This document shows positions 16,643 to 23,848 of a stretch of 35,781 bases of DNA, in pieces; within the stretch, counting starts at the first letter, position 1; each line of letters begins with the position of its first letter. Under the pieces are notes generated by a model, which saw only the letters and a list, made by a program, of their open reading frames with translations, ran no database searches and was not told the DNA's origin. Both the position numbers and the translations under genes were made by a program. Origin of the DNA: Akkermansia muciniphila (GTDB taxonomy: Bacteria; Verrucomicrobiota; Verrucomicrobiia; Limisphaerales; UBA9464); NCBI GenBank assembly GCA_945898055.1, contig CAMDGV010000044.1, positions 1 through 35,781 of the forward strand, given 5' to 3'.

Positions 16643-18334
16643 ATGGAACGTCTCGTCAGTGCCCTTTCTGTTTTCCTTTTTGTCCTTTTTCTCGCTCGTG
16701 CTACCCGGGGGCAAGCAGCGGTTCCTGTCTTGGAAGGCTTATTTCCTGTGGCCTTAGAAAGAGGGCAAACCCATCAAGTAACCGCTGTCGGTAAATTTGA
16801 TCCGTGGCCTCCAAAAGTGTGGACCGAAACGCCGGGGGTTCAGATCGAACCTTCAACCAATGTCGGAATGCTCAAGGTGATCATCACCTCTAATACCCCC
16901 TCAGGCCCTTATTTTATCCGGCTTTTTAACGACGAAGGCGCTAGCAATCCGCGTTTCCTGATGGTGACGCCTGATCCTCAGGGGGGTGAAGAAGAACCCA
17001 ATAATCATTTTCTTAAACCTCAGAAGATCAGCAAACTCCCGGCGGCAATTAATGGAAGGTTAGAGAAACAAGGCGACGTAGATTCTTTTGCGGTGACACT
17101 GGTCTCAGGACAAACACTGGTGGCATCCTTGGAGGCCTACACCCTGATGTCACCGGTAGACGCCGTCCTGCAAATCGTCGATGACCGAGGAAAGCAGATG
17201 GCTTTCAACCATGATAATGGTCGCACCTTTGATCCTTTTCTCAGTTGGACATGTCAGGTAGCGGGAACCTATGTGGTGCAAGTGTTCGGATTTGCCTATC
17301 CAGCTGATTCCGATATCCGCTTCACGGGTAACCCTCGGTGCATTTATCGATTGCATCTCACTTCTGGTCCCGCAATTTCCTATACTCTTCCACTCGGCAT
17401 CCGCCGAGGTTCATCGACCTCGCTCCGATTGGTGGGGTGGAACCTTGGAGCTTTGAACGATCAACCGGTGATCTTTGATGGTTCCACATTAGGCCCGCGG
17501 GTCGACCGAGTTTTGTTTCAACCTTCGGGATTTGCCCTGCCGCTAGAAGTGGAGATCGGTGAGGGGCCAGAAGTACTAGAGACCGAACCGAATGGGCCGA
17601 AGGATCCCGCCAATCCCATCGAGATTCCGGGGGCGATAAGCGGTTCGATTGGTTTCAGTGGAGATGAAGATCGGTTCGCTTTCTCCGCGCGCAAAGGAGA
17701 TCGCTGGGCTTTGGATCTTAAGGCGGCAAGTCTCGGATTCTTGGTAGATGCCTGGTTGGAGATCCACGATGCCGCAGGAAAAATGCTGGTCCGAAACGAG
17801 GGAGGAAACGGAAGCGATCCGCGATTAGACTGGACCGTGCCATCGGATGGAACCTATCTAGCGAGCGTCGGCAATCTTTTACATCGCGGTGGTGATTCTC
17901 TGCGCTATCGACTCCAAATTATACACCCTGTTCCCTCAGTAAAAGTCACCGTCAGTGAAAACTCTTTTACCTTAGCTCCCGGAGCCACCAACGACATCAA
18001 AGTAAGTCTTAAACGCCTGTTCGGATCGGAAGCAGTTCTCACTCTCTCCATTACAAACTTACCGACCGGAGTATCGGCTCAACCTGTGACACTTTCTGCG
18101 AAAGACTTAGAAGGAGTCCTAAAATTAATCGCGACCCCGGATGCCAAACCGTTCACCGGAACTTTTCGCATTCAGGCTGAGGCTAAGGAAGGAGGTCGGG
18201 TCCAGTTGGCAATGATGGAATTGATCAGTAGCGGCGAAAATAACGGGGTGCCCCAAGGGTTCAAACGACTGCTCATCGAGTCTGTTGACGCCTTCTGGTT
18301 GACCCTAACCGCTCCGCCGAAGGCTAAAAAATGA
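16643..18334 (+). CDS. Exported protein with two pre-peptidase C-terminal (PPC) domains
   Basis: A 563-residue protein with a Sec signal peptide (hydrophobic 5-20, cleavage likely after the Gly-Gln-Ala region at about 23-26). Two PPC-type beta-sandwich domains are visible: about 115-225 beginning EEEPNN and about 308-425 beginning ETEPNG, each followed by the typical G-x-I-x-x-x-G-D-x-D-x-F core and a GTY(V/L) strand. The C-terminal region (about 430-530) looks like an Ig-like/NPCBM-associated sandwich. No catalytic residues were recognised, so it probably binds or presents substrate for the DUF1501 enzyme encoded 9 nt upstream. Homologous DUF1501-PPC pairs recur in Planctomycetes and Verrucomicrobia. 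The stop codon overlaps an ATG of a 49-codon frame (ATGA). Confidence 0.85.
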   Translation: MERLVSALSVFLFVLFLARATRGQAAVPVLEGLFPVALERGQTHQVTAVGKFDPWPPKVWTETPGVQIEPSTNVGMLKVIITSNTPSGPYFIRLFNDEGASNPRFLMVTPDPQGGEEEPNNHFLKPQKISKLPAAINGRLEKQGDVDSFAVTLVSGQTLVASLEAYTLMSPVDAVLQIVDDRGKQMAFNHDNGRTFDPFLSWTCQVAGTYVVQVFGFAYPADSDIRFTGNPRCIYRLHLTSGPAISYTLPLGIRRGSSTSLRLVGWNLGALNDQPVIFDGSTLGPRVDRVLFQPSGFALPLEVEIGEGPEVLETEPNGPKDPANPIEIPGAISGSIGFSGDEDRFAFSARKGDRWALDLKAASLGFLVDAWLEIHDAAGKMLVRNEGGNGSDPRLDWTVPSDGTYLASVGNLLHRGGDSLRYRLQIIHPVPSVKVTVSENSFTLAPGATNDIKVSLKRLFGSEAVLTLSITNLPTGVSAQPVTLSAKDLEGVLKLIATPDAKPFTGTFRIQAEAKEGGRVQLAMMELISSGENNGVPQGFKRLLIESVDAFWLTLTAPPKAKK

Positions 18335-18480
18335 GCCATTTAAGGGGGATCCTGACCCGCACCCTCTCGTTTATCCTCATGGGACAAACTCGCTTAGCCT
18401 CTCGCCCTTTGACCTCAAATCGGGGAGTTAAGAGCTTATCTCATTTCCTGAAGTTGACGCCTCTTTTGCCTTGCAGATAA
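18331..18480 (+). CDS. Possible 49-residue frame coupled to the PPC gene
   Basis: The frame starts at an ATG overlapping the TGA of the PPC gene (ATGA), an arrangement typical of translational coupling, and ends at a TAA at 18478-18480. The peptide begins MSHLRGILTRTLSFILMG, which resembles a basic, hydrophobic export signal, but the rest has no recognisable motif. It could be a small protein, the remnant start of a lost third gene of the operon, or chance. Confidence 0.25.
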   Translation: MSHLRGILTRTLSFILMGQTRLASRPLTSNRGVKSLSHFLKLTPLLPCR

Positions 18481-18510
18481 GCACGTCAGTCATTTAACCA
18501 AAGCTCTTAC

Positions 18511-19002
18511 TCACTGAGATTGATTGATCGATCGGCGATATCTCGCGGCGCTTTGATAGGCAAAAAACAGCAAAAGAGCAGTCACAAACGCCGGTGAGAC
18601 AAACTGTTTCACGCTCGGAGCCCGGCGAGCGGTCTCTGAATCCTGCTGCTGCTTCACTTTTTCGAGTACCTGCTGACTCGCTTGCTGCTGCGCCTTCTGA
18701 TTTTCACGAGCCGTTTGAAGAGCACGATCGAGGGAATCCTTATCTCCGGTAGCTACGGCGTTATCGATCAAACGACTATTTTCCTTCAGCCCATCTAACA
18801 GCGTGTGGGCGCCTTGAATGAGAAAAGTACTCCTCTGGATCAACTCTTGGACTTCAGCCGAACTCAGACTCTTAGAAGACTCAAAGATTACTGAGAACCA
18901 CACGACTGGATAAACGACCGCCAGCGCCATATAAATAAACGCAGCATGGAGGGGCTGGATGTTGATGGTCCGTAGAACGGTCAGTGACTTTGAGAATTGC
19001 AT
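18511..19002 (-). CDS. Uncharacterised small membrane protein with central helical stalk
   Basis: About 163 residues from the ATG at 19002. One hydrophobic helix lies at about 18-42 (MALAVVYPVVWFSVIF), a second near the C-terminus at about 135-153 (VTALLLFFAYQSA), and the segment between them is charged and Gln/Glu/Ala-rich, with heptad-like spacing and a QQQASQQVLEKVKQQQ run that predicts a coiled coil. The ends would both be cytoplasmic and the stalk periplasmic, or the reverse. This recalls chemoreceptor-like or FtsB-like topology without a known domain. The longer frame, starting at 19119, adds a cysteine-rich tail that I consider non-coding. It converges on the PPC gene and is followed by the histidine kinase unit read from the same strand. 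The function is unknown. Confidence 0.6.
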   Translation of the reverse strand: MQFSKSLTVLRTINIQPLHAAFIYMALAVVYPVVWFSVIFESSKSLSSAEVQELIQRSTFLIQGAHTLLDGLKENSRLIDNAVATGDKDSLDRALQTARENQKAQQQASQQVLEKVKQQQDSETARRAPSVKQFVSPAFVTALLLFFAYQSAARYRRSINQSQ

Positions 19003-19188
19003 AGATTTGAATAAATTTTCCAAAAGCTCAACCGAGTCCAAGCAGCAAACCTCGACCAAACAAACCAGGGGAAATTGACATTTCAACGCGCGGACTTTGA
19101 AAACAAACTCAGGCTGCACGGGGTAATTCGGGATTCCGTCGTTTGCCCGACAACCCCGAGGTTAGAAATTCCAAAGCAGCTCTTTGAC

Positions 19189-19214
19189 TTTAGATCAAGC
19201 CTTTAGATCAAGCC
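19189..19214. repeat. 13-nt tandem duplication
   Basis: TTTAGATCAAGCC occurs twice without a gap (19189-19201 and 19202-19214), just after the stop of the histidine kinase gene in its reading direction. It looks like a slippage duplication in non-coding DNA. Confidence 0.8.
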
Positions 19215-19218
19215 TTCA

Positions 19219-20445
19219 TTAGGACGTGCTCGAGGTCGGCGCGATCATCCGAGGTCGCCGCTCGAGCAAGGGCATCCAAATCTTAAAAGTCGTCCCACTA
19301 CCAACCGCACTCTCCACCTCAATTTGTCCGCGGTGATCGCGGATAATCCTTTGGACAATGAGCAAACCCAGCCCAGTGCCCTTCTCTTTGGTGGTAAAAA
19401 AAGGTTCAAAAATGCGGTTCAATCGTTCTGCGGGAATCCCCGCTCCAGTATCATGGATACGCAACCAAACAGCCTCACTATTGGCACCTGTCGATAGAGT
19501 GATAAATCCCCCAGGCGGGGTCGCTTGCATCGCGTTCTTCAGCAAATTTACCAAAACCTGCTTGATTTGGGCTGGGTCAAATTGCACGGAAGGTAGTCGC
19601 TCAGCTAATTCCTCGGTGAGGGTCAGTTGACGCGCTTCCATCTCAGGTCTGAGCAGAGCCACTGTTTCCGAAGCCGTTTCGTTGATTGATCCTGACTGAA
19701 ACTTGGGTGTGGTCGGTCGCAGGGCTTGTAAAAACTCAGTGATGATATAATCCAGACGATGTACCTCGCCCTTAGCGACCTTGAGGAATCCGTCTAATCG
19801 ATCCGCTGACGCAAGGACTTCCGTGGCCTCCTCACCCATTATCCGCCGCAGTCGACGGATTTCTCGCTCCATAAGTTGGAGATGAATATCCAGAGCGTTG
19901 AGCGGATTACCAATTTCATGGGCCAGACTTCCCGCCAAAAGGGTTAAGGCATGGACCCGTTCCGCTTCGACTGCATCGGAGGTCCGCTGGCGGGCCTCTG
20001 TGGCGTCGTGCATGATCAGAGCGAGACCACGACTTCCATCAGCCGATCCATCCAAGGGCGCGACGTGTAATCGCAAAAGGCGTGGACAGGGATATTCAAT
20101 TTCAAATTCCCGGTGGAAAACTGCGGGGCCACCTTGTTCGTCGGCACTCGCGATGGTTTTCCAATCTAACTCGGGGAGATAGCGCGAAACAGGTTGTCCC
20201 ACCGCCGTCTCTGCTGAAATCCCAAGTAACCGGGTCGCCGAGGCATTGAGATAATCGACTATCCCTTGGTTATTGGTAACGATGATCCCGTCTTCAATGG
20301 CATTAAAGAGCGTCTCAAGAAACTCTCGCTCCAATGCAAGTCGTTGAATAACGCTATGGAGCCCGGTGGAATCCAAACGGCCAATCTGGCCGAGTGCTTT
20401 TTTAAGAAAGCCCTTTCCGACCCGATTCTGACGTTTCAAAGCCAT
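19219..20445 (-). CDS. Soluble PAS-domain sensor histidine kinase (NtrB-like)
   Basis: The 408-residue protein has no membrane segment. A PAS domain (about 42-150) contains the usual AIEDGIIVTNNQGIVDYLN start. The HisKA helix follows with the phospho-acceptor His176 in SLAHEIGNPLNAL, and a HATPase_c domain carries the N box VLVNLLKNAMQATPPGG, the G1 box DTGAGIP, the F box FEPFFTTKEKG and the G2 box GTGLGL. The order matches NtrB/AtoS-type kinases. No response regulator is encoded in the window. Its ATG lies within the last codons of the corA gene (10-nt overlap ATGGCTTTGA), so the two are translationally coupled; this suggests a link between divalent cation flux and signalling, which is my inference. 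Confidence 0.93.
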   Translation of the reverse strand: MALKRQNRVGKGFLKKALGQIGRLDSTGLHSVIQRLALEREFLETLFNAIEDGIIVTNNQGIVDYLNASATRLLGISAETAVGQPVSRYLPELDWKTIASADEQGGPAVFHREFEIEYPCPRLLRLHVAPLDGSADGSRGLALIMHDATEARQRTSDAVEAERVHALTLLAGSLAHEIGNPLNALDIHLQLMEREIRRLRRIMGEEATEVLASADRLDGFLKVAKGEVHRLDYIITEFLQALRPTTPKFQSGSINETASETVALLRPEMEARQLTLTEELAERLPSVQFDPAQIKQVLVNLLKNAMQATPPGGFITLSTGANSEAVWLRIHDTGAGIPAERLNRIFEPFFTTKEKGTGLGLLIVQRIIRDHRGQIEVESAVGSGTTFKIWMPLLERRPRMIAPTSSTS

Positions 20446-21434
20446 CGTTTTTTCCGGAAGTAAATCAGCGTCAGTGCTGTGCTAATAACCGTCAAACTAA
20501 GGGCGAAACCGTAGCCGTATTTCCAGTCGATTTCGGGCATATCTTTAAAATTCATACCATACCATGTGCCCACGATCATCAGGGGCGTGGTGATAATGGT
20601 GATCATAGTAAGGACCTTAACGATTTCGCTCGTCTTGTTCGCCGACATGTTCAGATAAATCTGCAAGATACCGGTCAGGGAATCCATATAGCCCTGCGCT
20701 AGGTCACCGATGTGATAAAGGCTATCGTAGACGTTCCGATAGTAGGGAACGAGTTTAGCACGAATCAGTTTAAATTCGCCAAGAGCGAATCGACGAAGAA
20801 CTTCCCGTTGAGGACCAATAATCTGACGGAGGTGAAGCACTTCTTTTTTCACCATAATGATCCGTTGCAAGGTTTTTGGCACGGGCTTTTCGAGCACTTC
20901 AGCCTCCAGTTCAGCGATCTCTATGCTCAACTCTTCGAGCGCGGGTTTGTAGTTATCCACCAATGAATCAAGGAGGGCATGTGCGACTCTATCGGGAGCG
21001 CGAGCCACGAGCACGGAGCTCTTTAAGCAGAGTTCTTCGACTGTCGTGATGCTACGCAACGGAACCGAGTGGTAGGTAACTAGGAAATTTTTCCCTAAGA
21101 AAAAATTCAGTTCGCTCGTCGCAAAGACCCCGTTTTTGCGGCTGTAATCGACCGCATGAATCACCATAAAAAGGTAATTATTGAAGCGATCCTCTTCCTT
21201 AGGTTCGTAGGTCTCTACTTTGGGCGACGGGCTGTCATTGATACAATCTTCGACTGATAAGGGATGAAAATGGAAGACATCATCGAGGATCGACCGCGCT
21301 TCTTCTGGGGTTGAACCCTCCAAATCGACCCAGAGAAAAAGATTCGTATTTGCCAGCAACGTGGGCATTAGAAACAGGTCCAAATCCTGCGAGTGCAGGC
21401 GGCCAGTTGTATTAAAAGCAAACGAACGGATCAT
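20436..21434 (-). CDS. corA: CorA-family magnesium/cobalt transporter
   Basis: The 332-residue protein has the CorA layout: an N-terminal cytoplasmic alpha/beta domain, a long helical stalk (about 170-265), and two C-terminal membrane helices (about 268-290 and 308-326). The signature YGMNF, with G293-M-N295, lies just after the first helix and the chain ends in the basic KKRWL. CorA pentamers conduct Mg2+ or Co2+ through the inner membrane, gated by cytoplasmic Mg2+. Length is near the usual 315-350. The start ATG at 21434 gives a complete N-terminal domain. The 3' end overlaps the histidine kinase gene by 10 nt. Confidence 0.95.
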   Translation of the reverse strand: MIRSFAFNTTGRLHSQDLDLFLMPTLLANTNLFLWVDLEGSTPEEARSILDDVFHFHPLSVEDCINDSPSPKVETYEPKEEDRFNNYLFMVIHAVDYSRKNGVFATSELNFFLGKNFLVTYHSVPLRSITTVEELCLKSSVLVARAPDRVAHALLDSLVDNYKPALEELSIEIAELEAEVLEKPVPKTLQRIIMVKKEVLHLRQIIGPQREVLRRFALGEFKLIRAKLVPYYRNVYDSLYHIGDLAQGYMDSLTGILQIYLNMSANKTSEIVKVLTMITIITTPLMIVGTWYGMNFKDMPEIDWKYGYGFALSLTVISTALTLIYFRKKRWL

Positions 21435-21569
21435 GAACTTCGGTGGTTAAGGTACTGCCGTCACCCTTGGGTGGGGAAGCAGAGAAAACAGGGTTGACTG
21501 GAATCCTGCACCTTCATTGATTGCAAACAGGCTGGTCCGAAGCGTTTTCGCCGCTACACTCGCCCTCTA

Positions 21570-22781
21570 GTGAGTCAGCCTACACTTCAAGAATTTCTGG
21601 ACCGAGTCCAAGCCTCGATCGGCGAGGCTACCTTTGTTCGCCTCAATTTGGGTATTCCAGTCGATCGGGATGGCATTCGTAATGTATTTGTTCGTCCAGT
21701 CGTTCTAAAGGAGGGATTTATGCTGTCCTTTCTGTACCGCTATCCAACCCGCGATCTCACCCGGAATTTTCCACCGGAAGAAGCTCTCGAAATTCTGCGG
21801 GAACTCTTAGGGCGCCAATTCTTAAATGGCTTTCTTTCGGCAACCAATGGCACCGCCCAGTTGACCTTCCGCAAGGGCCAAACGACGCGTTTGGTCTTAG
21901 GAAAAGCCGAGGTGACCACCCCGCCCAATCTTTCGCATGATCGGGTCAAAAAACGGTCCGTAGCGCCAACCTCTCATTGGTTGCGTGAAATAGGCGTCAC
22001 CACTGCCGATGGAGCAGTCAAGGCGGGAATGGAAGCGAAGTTTCGCCAAATCCATCGATTTATCGAAGTGCTCCAGCCACTTCTTGCTGAGACAGGGTTC
22101 CCTGCTAATGCCCCTGTGCAGGTTGTGGATATGGGTTGCGGCAAGGCTTACCTGACCTTTGCCCTCCACCAACATCTCCAAAGCACGCGGACGGGCTTGG
22201 TCACAGTGACCGGGGTCGAGGCACGGGCTGAGTTAGTGACCGAGTGTCGAGCGACGGCCGAACGGTGCGGTCTGGGTGGCCTCACCTTTCAAGCCGGTGA
22301 TATTGCCTCCTGCACCTTACCTGAGGGTGGAGTCCTCATGGCTTTACATGCCTGTGATACCGCTACCGACGAAGCTCTTGCTAAAGGGGTTCTTTCTAAG
22401 GCTGCTTTGATGGTTGTTGCTCCCTGTTGCCATCAGGAAGTTCGATCGCAGCTCACCGCTTCACCTGTTCTATCTGAACCTCTGCGCCATGGTATTTTCC
22501 GGGAACGACAGGCTGAATTTGCAACCGATGCCTTTCGAGCAGCCTTACTCGAGTGGGCTGGCTATGCTACCCGCGTCTTCGAATTTATTTCCACCGAACA
22601 CACTGGCAAGAATTTAATGATATCCGCGGTGAAATCTAAACGCCCCAAGGATCCTGAGTTCGCCGCAAAGGCGGTCCGTGACCTCGCTGATTTTTATGGG
22701 ATACGCCGACAACGGCTTGCCGAAAGATTGGGCTTTTCTCTCGAGTCTGAACTCCCAACGATTCCTCCGCCTCTCGACTGA
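21570..22781 (+). CDS. Class I SAM-dependent methyltransferase, METTL25-like (Methyltransf_32)
   Basis: A 403-residue protein. An N-terminal domain (about 1-135) of unknown type, with a WLREIGVTTADGAVK-type linker and a conserved K-F-R-Q-I-H-R-F-I-E helix, precedes a Rossmann methyltransferase domain (about 180-380). The SAM motif I is D187-M-G-C-G-K-A-Y-L-T196, motif II is VTGVEAR, and the downstream signatures LHACDTATDEAL (259-270) and VAPCCHQE (283-290) identify the METTL25/RRNAD-like branch. Substrates of bacterial members are not established; an RNA or ribosomal target is plausible. The start is GTG at 21570, with the upstream in-frame stop TAG overlapping by one base. The Rsm22-like gene begins 30 nt downstream and carries a parallel VAPC-x-H motif. 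Confidence 0.85.
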   Translation: MSQPTLQEFLDRVQASIGEATFVRLNLGIPVDRDGIRNVFVRPVVLKEGFMLSFLYRYPTRDLTRNFPPEEALEILRELLGRQFLNGFLSATNGTAQLTFRKGQTTRLVLGKAEVTTPPNLSHDRVKKRSVAPTSHWLREIGVTTADGAVKAGMEAKFRQIHRFIEVLQPLLAETGFPANAPVQVVDMGCGKAYLTFALHQHLQSTRTGLVTVTGVEARAELVTECRATAERCGLGGLTFQAGDIASCTLPEGGVLMALHACDTATDEALAKGVLSKAALMVVAPCCHQEVRSQLTASPVLSEPLRHGIFRERQAEFATDAFRAALLEWAGYATRVFEFISTEHTGKNLMISAVKSKRPKDPEFAAKAVRDLADFYGIRRQRLAERLGFSLESELPTIPPPLD

Positions 22782-22811
22782 GGCTCAATAGGATATGCTG
22801 CAGAATTTTCT

Positions 22812-23768
22812 ATGACTTGGGATGCTGTTGATTGGCCGGCTTTGGACCGATTGAGGGAACTCTTTCTGAAGTCTGAACCTGTTCAGGAAACATACTGGCG
22901 CTCGGAGTCAGATCTCGCTTCCTATGACTTTACCTTCGCCCAACGAATCGCCTGGAAATGGGACGCGGCACTCCAAGAATTGGGGCGCCTCAATTGGGTC
23001 CCACCGCCGGGCGATCTTCTGGATTGGGGTTGTGGGAGTGGCGTGGCGTCTCGGTGTTTAATCGACGCCTTTGGCGCTGATCGATTGACGGAAGTTCGAC
23101 TGCACGATCGATCGCCCTTGGCCATGAACTTTGCCAAACGACGCGCTCTGCAACGGTTCCCCAGTATCAATGCGCAGATCGACCCTACTGGCACCGCCAT
23201 CTCCACGACCCTCGTGGTTAGCCATGTGTTGAATGAATTGCATCGCGATGATTTGCCTCGATTACTGGACGCAATAAACGCAGCCCAATGCGTCCTCTGG
23301 CTCGAACCGGGAATTTTTGCGGTTAGTCGCGGCTTAGTCAGTCTTCGCGAACAACTTCGTAAGACCTTTTATGTCGTAGCCCCTTGTCCTCATCGAAAAC
23401 CTTGCGGCTTGCTTCCAGCCGAGAAAGAAAGGGATTGGTGTCATTTTTTTGCTAAAGCTCCCAGTGATGCCTTTACCAATAGCTCGTGGGTTCGGTTCGG
23501 TCAGCGAATGGGCATCGACCTTCGCAGCCTTCCCTACAGTTGGCTGGTGCTGGATCGTCGCCCTGTCGCCGAGTGGACGCCAGACCGCGGTCGAGTATTG
23601 GGCTTGGCTGAACTCTTCAAACCTTATGCGCGGGCGGAAATCTGTCGTCAGGAAAGTACCGGCCTAATGGAAATTCAGAAGCGAACGCACGGAGAAATTT
23701 ATCGTCAACTCAAGCAGGTTCCCCCTCCACCGGAAATAAACCTAACCGGAGTGCTCAAAAGCATCTAA
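22812..23768 (+). CDS. Rsm22/METTL17-like ribosome-associated methyltransferase-fold protein
   Basis: The 318-residue protein has a methyltransferase motif I at D71-W-G-C-G-S-G77, SHVLNEL (about 137-143), LEPG, and the Rsm22 signature VAPCPHRKPC followed by DWCHF. Cys192, Cys198, Cys210 and Cys278 are spaced as in the four-cysteine [4Fe-4S] site of mitochondrial Rsm22/METTL17, which assists small-subunit ribosome assembly. A bacterial member therefore probably binds the 30S subunit or 16S rRNA in the cytoplasm; whether it methylates is unclear. It follows the METTL25-like gene by 30 nt on the same strand, so co-transcription is likely, and precedes the 755-residue membrane protein gene by 80 nt. 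Confidence 0.88.
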   Translation: MTWDAVDWPALDRLRELFLKSEPVQETYWRSESDLASYDFTFAQRIAWKWDAALQELGRLNWVPPPGDLLDWGCGSGVASRCLIDAFGADRLTEVRLHDRSPLAMNFAKRRALQRFPSINAQIDPTGTAISTTLVVSHVLNELHRDDLPRLLDAINAAQCVLWLEPGIFAVSRGLVSLREQLRKTFYVVAPCPHRKPCGLLPAEKERDWCHFFAKAPSDAFTNSSWVRFGQRMGIDLRSLPYSWLVLDRRPVAEWTPDRGRVLGLAELFKPYARAEICRQESTGLMEIQKRTHGEIYRQLKQVPPPPEINLTGVLKSI

Positions 23769-23848
23769 AGGCGTGATGTCTCCTCTTAGCTCAGAAAGCA
23801 ATCACTCGTCAATTTGCTGTTTTTTCTGAAAACGTTGGTAAAACTATT

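Noticed and set aside
19003-19119. Extended N-terminus of the small two-helix membrane protein
   Set aside because: Cysteine-rich, unlike the rest of the protein; the ATG at 19002 gives a simple membrane protein start.
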